Part shown: positions 44,006 through 54,880 of the stretch, piece after piece
Position numbering within the stretch: the stretch's first letter is position 1
Layout: each line of letters opens with the position of its first letter
Assembly (NCBI GenBank): GCA_011037195.1
Contig: JAAEAF010003535.1
Coordinates: forward strand, 1 to 64,000
Direction: 5' to 3'
Source of the DNA: Triatoma infestans
Taxonomy: Eukaryota > Arthropoda > Insecta > Hemiptera > Reduviidae
Length of the DNA stretch: 64,000 nucleotides
Notes under the pieces: model-generated
What the model was told of the DNA's origin: nothing
The model's input: only the letters and a program-made list of their open reading frames with translations
Database searches by the model: none
Translations under genes and position numbers: made by a program

Positions 44006-45491
44006 CAGGGTGACCAGAGTTATATGCTCCATCCACTTTTTTCTTAAACGGCGGGAAATTTCGAAAAAATAAAAACACGTATTTAATCATTTTTAGTCTA
44101 GTTTATTTTCAGTGATTGATCCATTTTTTTAAACCCCAATATCCCGAGATACAGCATCCAACTTTTTTTTTTCAAATGGAACATTATATTTTTTTTTGCA
44201 TATTTTTATAGTACTTGAGCCTCTAAAAAAAAAAAAAAAAAAATTTAAAATCGGTTAGGTTTTTCAAAAGTTATGGTAATTTAAAATATGAAAAACAAAT
44301 TTCAGTTTAATGTCAAAATTACCTTATTTTTTGTTTAAAGAAGCTGTTCAAACTGGGCACCATCAACGGATAGGCAAGCCAAAGCTCTGGACTCCCACGC
44401 TCTGTTTGTAGCAGCACCTTAGGTGGCAAAGTTAACATCTAGGCAGACTAGAGTTATTCGACGTTCCAGATCTTCGACTGAAGCCACAGGATTAAGGTTA
44501 CTGTACACTTTATTTTTTAGATATCCCCACAAAAAATGCACAATTTTATGGACTGATGAATCAAAGTTTACCAACAATGGCCTTCTTAATCGTTGGAACT
44601 TTAGAATATGGGCAGAAGAAAATCCACAAGTTACCTTCGCCATACGCCATCAGGTTGTTTTTTCTACAAACGTTTGGTGTGGAGTTTGAGGAAACCAACT
44701 AATCGGCCCATACTTCTACAGAGGGAACTTAACTGGTGAAAGGTATCTAACTTTTTCAAGAGACATTTTGCCAGTTCTGCTTGAAGATGTTCCTCTAAAA
44801 CGTCGGCTAGATATGTATTTTCAACAAGATGGTTGCCCGGCACATAATGCGAGAGTTGCTCGACGTTACCTGGACAGAAATTTCCATGAAAAGTGGTTAG
44901 GAACTCATGGTACGATCCAATGGCCACCTCGATCTCCGGACTTAACCCCAATGGACTATTTTTTGTGGGGATATCTAAAAAATAAAGTGTACAGTAACCT
45001 TAATCCCGTGGCTTCAGTCGAAGATCTGGAACGTCGAATAACTCTAGCCTGCCTAGATGTTGACTTTGCCACCTAAGTGCTGCTACAAACAGAGCGTGGG
45101 TGTCCAGAGCTTTGGCTTGCCTATCCGTTGATGGTGCCCAGTTTGAAGAGCTTCTTTAAAGAAAAAATAAGGTAATTTTGACATTAAACTGAAATTTGTT
45201 TTTCATATTTTAAATTACCATAACTTTTGAAAAACCTAACCGATTTAAAATTTTTTTTTTAAATTTTTTTTAGAGGCTCAAGTACTATAATAATATGCAA
45301 AAAAAAATATAATGTTCCATTTGAAAAAAAAAAGTTGGATGCTGTATCTCGGGATATTGGGGTTTAAAAAATGGATCAATCACTGAAAATAAACTAGACT
45401 AAAAATGATTAAATACGTGTTTTCTATTTTTTCGAAATTTCCCGCCGTTTAAAAAAAAGAGTGGGTGGAGCATATAACTCTGGTCACCCTA
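44006..45491 (+). mobile_element. Tc1/mariner-derived near-palindromic element, copy C
   Basis: TA flanks the ends CAGGGTGACCAGAGTTATAT and its inverse. Arms lie at 44006-44537 and 44958-45491. The spacer 44538-44957 carries the transposase core on the plus strand. This is the best-preserved copy: it keeps QQDGCPAH and a stop codon after VDFAT in the right arm. Confidence 0.9.
44423..45076 (+). pseudogene. Tc1/mariner transposase catalytic core, frameshifted
   Basis: The first frame (44423-44689) joins antisense arm sequence to KKCTILWTDESKF and ends at WCGV. The second (44768-45076) continues PVLLEDVPLKRRLDMYFQQD, GCPAHNARVARRYLDRNFHE and WPPRSPDLTPMDYFLWGYLK. A shift lies between them, near 44690 (VEFEETN in place of VLGNQ). 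No DNA-binding half is present. Confidence 0.85.
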
Positions 45492-45569
45492 TATACATAT
45501 TATATTTAGTTTTATAAAGAGCTTCAGTACTAATAAGTAAGCTGTTTTAAGCTGTTAATAGAGTGCCAT

Positions 45570-45975
45570 TTATTCTTAGTTAGTTCGTTGTGATCCTGAG
45601 ACTCCCACAGATTAATAGCTCCTACTTTATTTAGGTAGCCCCGCAAAAGAGGCACACCAATTGAAAGGCATTCCCTTGTTATCTACAAAGATCACAAGAC
45701 GGTTAAAGCACAGTTTTCGGAATGTGGGTATCACTCATCTTGAGCACTAAGCAAACAACCATAAAGTTCCACCACGATAAAGTTCTTTTAAATATTTGAT
45801 AGTCAATGTGCGTTCTACTGAGTTCGTGGCGTAATAACGCGCCAAGGGTTGATCTGGGAAGCTGCAGCAAGGATTTGAAAAACTTGATTTGTACTTTCTT
45901 CAGCAGATCGGCGTAAGGCGGCGACCATATCTTTCCGCAGTACAACAATACACTGCTTACCAATATACCCTTCAA
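45570..45975 (-). mobile_element. Non-LTR ORF2 C-terminal fragment
   Basis: The minus-strand frame has SVLLYCGKIWSPPYADLLKK and QIKFFKSLLQLPRSTLGALL, then a WW motif. This is the region after the RT thumb in several insect non-LTR families, where a similar sequence runs LLYG.E.WG......L...Q..F.K..L.LP..TP. The DNA left of 45700 probably belongs to its tail. Confidence 0.65.
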
Positions 45976-46144
45976 TTAAGATATGCTTTTATTTATGTAT
46001 AAAAATAAAGGGAAAGTTTTTTGCACTTAATAATCTATTATATTAAAATCCAATTTATTATTTCCTGATACCAAAACAATTATTGTCTATTATCTTCTGT
46101 ATTAAGTAAATTTGGATATCGGCAAGATGGTAAATTTAAACATC

Positions 46145-46335
46145 GAATAACATTGAATATTTAGATAGGTCCGCAATGATGGATTACATCTAGTATTTTA
46201 TTCGTCATAGCATGCGTACTTTTCATATTCCAGACCGGTTACGTATTTTCATTCATCGACAGAGAAAATTTATTAATTTCGTATAAAGAGTTTGCATCAA
46301 CGTATTGTTTCTGTTAAATATCATACTAGTTGGCT
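46145..46335 (-). repeat. Single arm of the FB foldback family
   Basis: Inverted matches to FB1 and FB2 include ATAGGTCCGCAATGATGGAT, GTCATAGCATGCG and AGAGTTTGCATCAACGTA. The GAAACCGGTC motif is altered to CCAGACCGGTTACG on the plus strand. Confidence 0.65.
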
Positions 46336-47349
46336 TGCTGATTTTTGCAATGTAATAATTCAATAATTCAAGTGAAGCTGATAGGCTGGAGCTAAATTGG
46401 ACCCTCTAAAATATATATTAAAGTCTGATGTAAATTTAGGCAGATTAAAACCATTTTTTTAATAAACAGTTTCAAAGGCACCGTGACACAGTTATACTCA
46501 TATACCTTTCGTAACGCCATATTTGAATGCCATAGCATAGAATAGAACAGGATTTGCATTAATAACTTTTAACATAGATGCAAAAGGTATATTTTTTTCT
46601 ATATGATTCTGCTAAGGGCATTGATAGCAAATATGGCACTTTCTACCATTTCATTGAAAATGACTATCAAATGACAATCTTGACGACAGGAGTAACTCCC
46701 AAGATATTTTTAATTATTAACTACTTCAACTCTCTCATTTTTATAAAACCATTTTACATGTTTTCCAGGCCTACCCTCGTTCCTGAATTCCTCAAGTTTC
46801 GATTTATTTAAATTTAAAACAAATTCCACCTATCGCCATATACAGCGAATGAATCTATTATTTTTTAAAGAATTCATGCATTAGACGCCAGCAGCGCCGA
46901 AACCAATGGAGTAGGCTAACAGTTTAATTTTAGTTCCCCGAAATGTTAATTCCCCAATCTATATAATCTGTTACGTTATTAATAAAAAAAAAAAAAAAGG
47001 TGAATAACATTGGAATGAGCAAAGCATCTTTACCTTAAACATGTATTATATTTCAAAAGGCTTGTAGTTAGCCCTTGCTGACACTATACTGCTGACGAAC
47101 TACCTGTATCGAGGCTTTTTAAACCGGCAATCATCTTACTAGATATACGTAAATTCTAAAGTTTAAAGAAAAAAACTTGACGGTCAATTTTACCAAACGC
47201 GGGTGCTATAGAACAATTTTTAATAAAATGATATTTCAACAAAATTCGAATTTGTTAAAGTAGTTCACATACACCGTTCACCGTGGTAAGTGACCTCCAA
47301 TATAAAAAGTAACATTGAAATTATAAAAAGATTTAGGGGTTACAATTGG
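46336..47349. other. No gene recognised
   Basis: AT-rich DNA. The 77-codon frame at 46578 has no motif and biased composition. Confidence 0.5.
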
Positions 47350-47370
47350 ATTTTTTTTTTTTTTTTTTTT

Positions 47371-47403
<33 letters not shown>
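47350..47403. repeat. Long T homopolymer
   Basis: About 54 bases, nearly all T with a single G. The lysine-rich minus-strand frame over it is an artefact. Its assembled length is unreliable. Confidence 0.9.
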
Positions 47404-47407
<4 letters not shown>

Positions 47408-47552
47408 TTTCTAATTGAAGGTAGCGCGTAAGAATGCGTAGGTGAATGACGTCTGCATAATAAATAAAGAAGGGTGCCATCCGTTGGGGAAAAAAAGTTC
47501 AACTAAAGTGATCCTTTTTAGATTTAGGAGAAACAAATTAAACAATGATTGC

Positions 47553-47586
<34 letters not shown>

Positions 47587-47751
47587 GAGCTTTAAATACG
47601 TAATTAAAAAAAAAAATTAATAAAAAAATAATATTTTTTTTGTTGCCTCTCTTTAGATCTGAAAAATAAAGCATACTAATAGACAGATAGACAGAGCAAC
47701 TAATAATAAAATTTAAAGTGCCCACCCAAGTAACTAATTTAAAATAAAAAA

Positions 47752-48767
47752 TCTGGTGTGAAACACTCACACAACTTTCTCTTACTCCAGTTCTCAAAAT
47801 GATAATTGACAAATTTTATAGTTTGTGTACCAAATTTAACGAAATTCGTGGAAAACTGAAAAAACTGTTCAGTAAAAACGCACTTCCGGTTTACTAATTT
47901 TCTTGAAACTCGGAATTTCAGCCATCTATTTATTTCTAACTAATTATGGTTGGATGATAGAATTGTATAATCAACTAGGATAGCACTTTGATGAAAATCT
48001 AACCCCACCCTTCCCCTAAAAGTGCCCTTAAAAGAATTTTCTCAGATAAATGTTTTAGATAAAAGTTGTAGATCTTTGCATGTTTAGTTTATATACGAAG
48101 TTTCAAAAAAATCTTCGGAGCCATTTTTGAGAAAATTGCGAAAAAGTGAATAAATCATTTAGTAAAGTGGTAAAGTAAACGCACTTCCGGTTATCCGATT
48201 TTTTTCAAACTCGGAATTTCAACAACATATTTAATTCTAATTAACACTATTTAGATGACAGAATTGTCTAATAACTGAAACAGCAGTTAAGATGAAAACC
48301 TAACCCCACCCCTCCACCAGAAGTGCCCTTAAATGAATTTTCCTGGGAGAAATGTTTCAAATAAAAGTTGTAGCTCTTTGTATGTGTAGTTTATATAACA
48401 AGTTTAAAGAAAATCTTCGGAGCCATTTTTGAGGAAAATTGCAAAAACGTAAAAAAAACAACTAGTAAAGTGGTACTTCCGGTTGAGGAATATTGACACA
48501 TAACGCACCGTCAGATCCCATGGTGATACCTAAACGTAATATCAAGTTTGAACTTTCTACGATTTTTCGTTTTTGAGCTATGCTGTTCACATACATACAC
48601 ACACACAGACACACACAGACAACACACACAGACACACACACGACACATTCGCTAAAAACCACTTTTTTGGACTCAGGGGACCTCAAAACGGATATTTCCG
48701 GTGAAAACTCGATATCGAAAATTTGACACGATTACAATACTTCCTCTTACTAGGAGTAAGAGAAAGT
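47752..48767 (+). repeat. H repeat copy j, reference full-length copy
   Basis: About 1.0 kb. The left end is TCTGGTGTGAAACACTCACA, which can form a 6-bp hairpin (GTGTGA/TCACAC), followed by ACTTTCTCTTACTCC at 47774-47788. CTTCCGGT occurs at about 47882, 48184 and 48476, giving two tandem units of about 300 bp. A CA tract lies at 48596-48650. The right end is the hairpin CTCTTACT-AGG-AGTAAGAG, with GGAGTAAGAGAAAGT (48753-48767) the exact inverse of the left motif. A-runs flank both ends. There is no coding capacity. Confidence 0.85.
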
Positions 48768-48979
48768 AAAAATACACGAGAGAGAAAGGGGCCGGGCGAT
48801 TCATTTTTAAATAATTCGATTCAGTAGAAGTAGGGAGGCTCTTTTCAAGTCTAAAAAATAAAAATAATGAAAATAATTAATTTAGTTGAGTCGTGGAACG
48901 TACCCCTCTGTTTAGGTTAAAAATAATAAAAAAATAGAATAATCTTCTCAAAAATTGAAATGTTCCAATAAAGAAAAAG

Positions 48980-49340
48980 TAAAGATGCAAAAGTGTTGGA
49001 AAGCTGTATTGCTTCCTTGTTTAATTTATGGCTTCCAAACATGGACTACAATAAAGAGATCATACCATCGTCTAGCAGTAACTCAGTGATCGTTGGAGAG
49101 GAATTTGCTAGAGTGAAAGGAACGAAGATATCAGTGGAAAGACAAAATTGTTAGTAATAAGTAGTTGGTTAAGAATTTTAAAATGGAAATGGAATCTGAG
49201 CTACAGGAAAAAAAGGCAAGGTCGTCATATAAAAGGAGGGGACCGATGATTTAAGGGAAGTAGATGGTATAAACAGGACAAACAGTCAACTGATGCAAGT
49301 CTGGACACAACTGGAAGAGGTTGTACGCCAGTTCTAATGA
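48980..49340 (+). mobile_element. Decayed RTE-like ORF C-terminal fragment
   Basis: A frame with stops reads CWKAVLLPCLIYGFQTWTTI, similar to the LTYGCETW.L block after the RT thumb, followed by KMEMESELQEKKARSSYKRR. The 3' end is unclear. It is old and inactive. Confidence 0.55.
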
Positions 49341-49469
49341 GACTGGTTTTCAATTAGTATATCTATATAAGTAAGTTATATATTTAGCTTTTATTTTCAG
49401 TATTGTGAACGATACTTTTATTTACTTGCCATTTATATGTTATGTCTTTTATAAAGTGAAAAAAAAAAC

Positions 49470-49975
49470 CAGATTAGACTTTGGGAGACGAGAGTCTTGG
49501 AGAAATGCTGGGAGCACACGCAGGGGTGCCTCCAAGCTAAAAGATTTATAAAAGGAATTAAGCAGGGGGTTTCGGAGTACCATCTATTCCTTAGTTGGAC
49601 AGGTTTGAGGACCTTGGTGTGGATAGTGTCTGGACACACTTGGGTGTCTAGTCAGTCACTTGTTTAACATAGGGAGGACGTCTAGTCCCATTTGTCAGAA
49701 TTGCGATGACGGAGCTTTAGGGAAACGGTGTATCACTATTTAGGTCAGTGTCCCCGTTTCGCTGGAACTAGGTTTCGCGTATTTGAGAGGGCACCACTCT
49801 CTCAGCATTGCCTGGGCGAGTTGGAGTTAAAGGATATCTTGGGATATTGTAGACTGACCGGTAAGCTACCGGAGGAGACTATTTAAGGGGATGATATGGG
49901 GGGGCATTGGGGGTTAAAAGCCATATAGGCTTAGGTCCCACGCCACTAGCCACCTGGTATAATAATAATAAATAA
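49470..49975 (+). mobile_element. Non-LTR retrotransposon 3' fragment
   Basis: Broken plus-strand frames run through sequence related to 31640-32060 inverted, for example the block GGGAGGACGTCTAGTCCCAT and TCAGTGTCCCCGTTTCGC. The 3' end is a (TAA)n tail at about 49960-49975. A Cys/His segment is likely around GQCPRFAGTRFRVF. Confidence 0.65.
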
Positions 49976-51096
49976 AGTGAAACCGGTTCTTGTTATTTTG
50001 CTTAGATATTTGTTATTGTAATATTTACTGTAAATTGAAATATCAGTAAACAGGAATTAAAATAAAACGAAAATTTGAAAGTAGATGTAGGTAATTTAAT
50101 TTAATGAGGTTGTAGGGCGTAAAACGTTACAAACATACATAGTGGCCATCTATAGAGGAAATAATTTAATCCATTGAGGCGTAGCCTCTCTTTAGAGTTT
50201 ATAGGAAATCAAACAGAAGAAAAAGAGAGATATAAATGCATTTGAGAGGAGGGGTGTAGAATAAATAAAGGGGAACGAAATAAAAACTACATTCAGTTAA
50301 TCGCCAAAAAGAATACACTACGTAGACATTGTTTTGTTAAAGCTGGCTCGCGTATGCTGATTAAATGGACACAAATTTTAAAGAAATATTCAATTTGCTT
50401 TCTTAGAATATTCCTTTCAATTTAATTCAATTTTTAGTTTTAATTGACCATTCATTAATTTTATATTTATTTTATTTCATTTTTGTGTTTCATCATCATC
50501 GACATTTCGACCGACATTGTATGCAGATCATTTTGAAAGCTGGAGGAACATTGTATGTATATATTAAGTTTTGTAGAAGAAAATTTACAAGCTTTTTTGA
50601 CTTGACTATGCTGTAGATATGAATTTATAAAATACCTTACAGAAAGTGAAAATTTATTATGAAGATATACGTTAATATGTCCAATAATTATTATAAAATT
50701 TTATCTGAAAAAATAACATTAAATAATTAGATTAAACAATTAAATGTTGTATATCATTACAAAAATATTTTTCATCTTTTAAAGAGATAAATTTAAAATA
50801 TATTTGAATACTGATTTTATTTATTTATTTACTTATTTTTTTGTGAGGTGTTCCTCAAAGCTGAGGTTTTCCTCAACCAAATATTTTTTTAAAAATATAC
50901 TGATATACTTTTGAAATTTAATGTTTATTTTTATTACTATTTTTTTTATTTATTTATAGACAAAAAACTCTATTGTGAACACATACGATTTTATCTTACT
51001 GCACTTTACATATAATTGACAAATGTTTAAACCAGCAATTTTTACTAAATTTAACTTAAGTCAGCTGATCACTGTGACAGTGAAATTCTAAAGATT
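49976..51096. other. No gene recognised
   Basis: AT-rich sequence with several poly-T stretches. Neither ORFs nor repeat families were recognised. Confidence 0.5.
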
Positions 51097-51513
51097 TTGC
51101 TCTCCGATTTTAATACTTTTATTAAGTTAATTAAAAACTTTATAAATGTGAAAAATAAACCAACTGTGAAACGAACGTTCCCTGAAAAAGGGAGAAGACA
51201 AGAAAAGGCCAGCTCACTCATCAAAATCAGTACAAAGAATGGAGACGTCGTGTTGCAGTGGGCCCAAGAAGAAATGGTCAGGTACGAAGAAAACCGTAAA
51301 GATGGTGAGTACAGCAGTCATATTACAAAAAGCCGCGACCCGAAGATGTAACTAATGCTTTGGATTTAAATACAAAACTTGATTTTCGACGGCTTACAAA
51401 ATTATATAAACAAAACATGCAAATTGACCAAGCAACAAATCACCATAGCAACCAGAAATCATATGTTTCCAATCAACCACAAATTTCAACACATAATAAA
51501 TTCCTTTAGCTAA

Positions 51514-52413
51514 AGGTAGCCATACACGTAGAGGAAATCCTCAAGGAAAAAGCATCCAGGATTTCCTTGAGGAATTCCTCTACCGAACCCTTGCCTACAC
51601 ACGATGAGTATTTTCCTCAAGGAAATCCTCTAGCAATAATAGGCCTTGATGGTTTTCTCCAGGTCAGCGCATTCTATCTAACGTCAGTCCTAAGTTTCTT
51701 GTCGTTCCGTAATCGTGGCATCAATGGATGACAATATTTTAGCGGCTGTTGGTTGTGTAGTTGCATGGGATTGCATTCGCAAGAAAAGGCGTAAAAGAAG
51801 TGTTTGGTGTCAGGAGTGGCTTTTAAATATCGACAGAGAAAAAGAGAGCATGCAAACCAGAGACCACGACCACCGGAAAGTTAAAATTCGTATCAATAAA
51901 CCCCTCCTCAACTTGGGCTTATACACAGAATCTGCAGACGCTCCTGACTTCAAAGATTCTTTGATTTTTTTATTTTCTTTACGGAAAGCGCTTCTCATGT
52001 TAATTTTTTTAATAACATCATCTTTAGTCTTGTTTGGATCTATTTCTTTCAATTTTTCTTGCAGTCTCAATTAAGCGGCTTCCTTTTTAATACGATGATG
52101 TTAGTCTTTAGAACTATCTTGCCACAAGCAAGGCTCAGTTTCATACATTCGGATGAATGAGGTTAAAAATTCACTAGACATGATCGGTGTGAAGCCTCCA
52201 GACCTACTGAACATCAACCACACACTTGATAAAGAGGGCGGAAAAATCCGGCCTAAAGGCCAAAATGAATTGAATTTCCTTCGGGATTTTTCAGCCTCTC
52301 GACTCCTCTGCGACTTCAAGCTAACCGCCATACACGAGCTGGATTTCCTCAAGGCTTGGCCTCTTCGGACTTGAATATATACCAAAGCCACGACCGCTCG
52401 TGTATGGGAGGCT
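51514..52413 (+). mobile_element. PIF/Harbinger deletion derivative, 900 bp, with antisense MADF gene
   Basis: TAA at 51511-51513 and 52414-52416 is the 3-bp duplication. The ends AGGTAGCCATACACG and, inverted, AGCCTCCCATACACG pair. The left subterminal region has repeated TCCTCAAGGAAATCCTC-like palindromes. A plus-strand frame starts MDDNILAAVGCVVAWDCIRK and has VWCQEWLLNIDREK, the transposase N-terminus, then jumps into antisense sequence of the partner gene. The transposase catalytic region is deleted. Confidence 0.8.
51860..52391 (-). pseudogene. Harbinger MADF-domain partner protein
   Basis: On the minus strand EFLTSFIRMYETEPCLWQDS opens the MADF domain (the F/L-I...Y...PCLW motif). After a break near 52080, LQEKLKEIDPNKTKDDVIKK, INMRSAFRKENKKIKESLKS and GASADSVYKPKL continue it. 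PIF/Harbinger elements use such a Myb/MADF protein to bind transposon ends with the transposase. The end of the domain is cut off where it meets transposase sequence, so the gene is broken by the internal deletion. Confidence 0.75.
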
Positions 52414-53504
52414 TAACATAGAAATTGATGAACCTCAAACTGAAAATACCTCAAATAAACAATTGAAAATCCTTCCAATATTTAGAATTGGCTATGACAA
52501 TTATCAAACAATAATAGAACAAATTAAAAATACAATTGGCTCCACATTCGAGATACAATTATGTAAAAATAAATTCAAAATCACAGTAAAAACCTTGGAC
52601 GATTTCAGGAAATTAACCAAATTCTCTGACGAATCTTGCATAAAGTATTACACCTTCGAAAATCCCGAAGACAAAAAAAAAACTGTCAGTACGTATAAGA
52701 GGTATACCATACTCCGTCACACACGAAGAATTGACAAAAACCTACCACGTCATTTCTGTCATCAGATTACTGTACAAAAAAAACGAGCGTCCCCCGCCCC
52801 GACACCGCTCTGCTCAATAGTTTTGGAGAACAACGACAAAGGCAAGGCAATTTTCCAATTAACACGCTTCTGCTATTCGGTGGTAACAGTAAAACCAAGA
52901 AGAAAATCTAACCGCATTCCTCAGTGCACTAACTGCCAACAGTTTGGACATACAAAACATTATTATCGACTTGATCCTTAATGTGCAAAGTGCGCAGGTG
53001 ACCATCATTTCACAGCGTGCCCAATTCGCCAACTCCAAACACCAAAATGTGTAAACTGCAATGATGATCATTCAGCCAATTACAGCCGCTGTGAAACTCT
53101 AATCAGCATCATCAACAGAAATCAATTACGCAACAGAAATCCGAAAATACTATCCGGAATTGACAACACTCACCAAGAATCTTCTCCAAAAATATATCAA
53201 GCCCGCCTCTTCAACCAGTCAGCAATCTTCCTCAAGCAATCCTTCCAGTTCATTTCATAACTACTGGTCACAAAGACGACAAACAAGCAGGCCGCCTGAT
53301 CAGAACTTTATCAACACCACCTCTTCTGAACCTAAACTCATTCATGATTACTCTGATCAAAGATACACTCCTACAGGTAATTACACCTCTCATTCCACAC
53401 AATTTTTTCGAACAATGGACAACCATAGATATCTTTCTACACACAATTTAACACTAGTAAACTGGAATACTAACGGACTAAAGATATAATATTAGCATTT
53501 AAAA

Positions 53505-53934
53505 TACAATAATATTATCTAGAACTAGATAATAGGAATTTACCGGAATGGCACTTTGGAGGAAAGGATAACTTTATCCTATCTACAATAACTCTCTTCC
53601 TGAAATGAATTTTCCCGCAAAAATATTTTAACTAAAAGTGGTAGCCCTTTGTGTAGTTGGTGTACGAAGTTTAAAGAAAATCATTGGAGCCGTTTTTTTG
53701 GAAAAAATGAAAAAATTTCAATAAAAGTTTGGAGTTAATAAAAAATGAACCTGAAAAATCCAATCTATTAAGTGGTGTCTCCTGTTATTAACTGATTTTT
53801 GACCAAAATCTTGTTGTCAGATCCCCTGGTGGAACTTAAATGAAATATACAGTTTGAATTTTCTACGATTTTCTTTCTTGGGTTCCAAAAATTTCTAAAA
53901 AACTGAGGCATATGTTTCCGGTGTAAGAGAAAGT
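53505..53934 (+). repeat. H repeat copy k, 3' part
   Basis: About one and a third tandem units with TTTAAAGAAAATCATTGGAG, then the ATCCCCTGGTGG block and GGTGTAAGAGAAAGT at 53934. The CA tract is lost. Confidence 0.75.
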
Positions 53935-54009
53935 AAAAATAAAGTGATTATTTATGGGAGAAGTGAAAAATTATGAGAAAAATTCTGTATTTTTATTATT
54001 TTTTTTTTT

Positions 54010-54880
54010 ACAAGCCGTTAACATTTGTGGTCATTGGCACCCGGAACAGAGTTGCCTCGTTACTGACAACATCGTCCATCTTTTTTTTTTTTTGCTTATG
54101 CCATGACTTTGGCTATTCAGCCATTCAGCGTCGCGCTGCCCAGTATAAAAGAACTAAGTTACGCTGGCGATTGATGGTGTTCATTTAGTTGGATATCCAG
54201 GGGGCAAGTGAGAACAATCTCGGACTCGAACAACTTCATCCTCCACATTGTCCATCATCGGACAATTCTTTCCCATTTCTCCTTTTCCCATACGGTACTT
54301 AGGGGTATTTAAGGACCATTCCTACCCTCCTCAGGTATACCAGTCCCCCTGTGCAAGCACAGGGTCGTTTTACAAGAGAAGGATGTCACTACCATGGAAA
54401 GGCGGTTAGTGCAATACCTGACTATGGCAGAGATTCCCACCCGGGCACTCCCGGGGTCAGGTTGAGATACGCTCAACCAGCGCGTGAAGTGATCCCACAT
54501 TGTGTTCACACCATCACCGGGCAAAAATTCAAAATTAGAGCACACTCTTAGCCACCGTACCCAGTGCATAGCGCCAAAACCGGTGCCTATGGTCCTACTG
54601 TGTAGGCAAGTTTCCATCCCTGCCACATGGAGGTGGACCTCTACATATCTGTCTAGTCCGGTGCATTACTTCTAGAGCAAACTCAACAGTCTTTAAAAAT
54701 GCTAGCATTTCTCATTAACTTTTTACAATCTCCGGGCCAGTTCTATCCCCTCCTTTTCAGCTTGAATTCCATGTGGATTCACCGGGCATTGAGCTTTCTT
54801 AGGGAGAAAACTTTAAGAACAGCCTCGGGACCTCTGTGTACGGGTCCAGCGCGCTACCATTCAGCTAATCATTAAATCTG
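54010..54880 (-). mobile_element. SINE-related composite repeat, interrupted
   Basis: On the minus strand the right end carries a tRNA-like head, TTAGCTGAATGGTAGCGCGC. The left end (about 54010-54080 and 54247-54270) matches the tail of the SINE family (ACCCGGA, GTTACTGACAA, GTCCATCATCGGACA). Between them, about 54300-54660 is GC-rich DNA of unknown origin, with a self-complementary CCCGGGCACTCCCGGG stretch near 54440. The frames there have no recognised motif. Confidence 0.55.
54081..54246 (-). mobile_element. Second SINE type, poly-A tailed, nested
   Basis: 166 bp flanked by ATCGTCCATC (54071-54080) and ATTGTCCATC (54247-54256). On the minus strand it has GTTCGAGTCCGAG near the start, a B-box-like sequence, and ends in a 13-base poly-A. 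The body, GCAGCGCGACGCTGAATGGC, is unlike the other SINEs here. The A-box end seems truncated. Confidence 0.7.

Larger units (their letters stand above)
51097..53500 (+). pseudogene. Jockey-like retrotransposon ORF1 (Gag-like) and start of ORF2
   Basis: The ORF1 pieces at 51097-51510 and 52414-53400 are separated by the Harbinger derivative. The second piece has a PRE_C2HC-like region (LPIFRIGYDNYQTIIEQIKN) and then CTNCQQFGHTKHYYRLDP. After a stop at 52979-52981, CAKCAGDHHFTACP and CVNCNDDHSANY follow. These are the zinc knuckles of Jockey-type Gag proteins, which bind the element's RNA. The frame ending at 53489 has a Ser/Gln-rich linker and then LTLVNWNTNGLKI, the start of the ORF2 endonuclease. 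ORF2 stops there. Stops and frameshifts make it inactive. Confidence 0.75.

Noticed and set aside
47278..47502. Lysine-rich minus-strand frame
   Set aside because: It is a translation of a T homopolymer of about 54 bases.
54309..54626. 105-codon minus-strand frame in GC-rich DNA
   Set aside because: No recognisable domain; it lies within a SINE-related composite and is probably non-coding.
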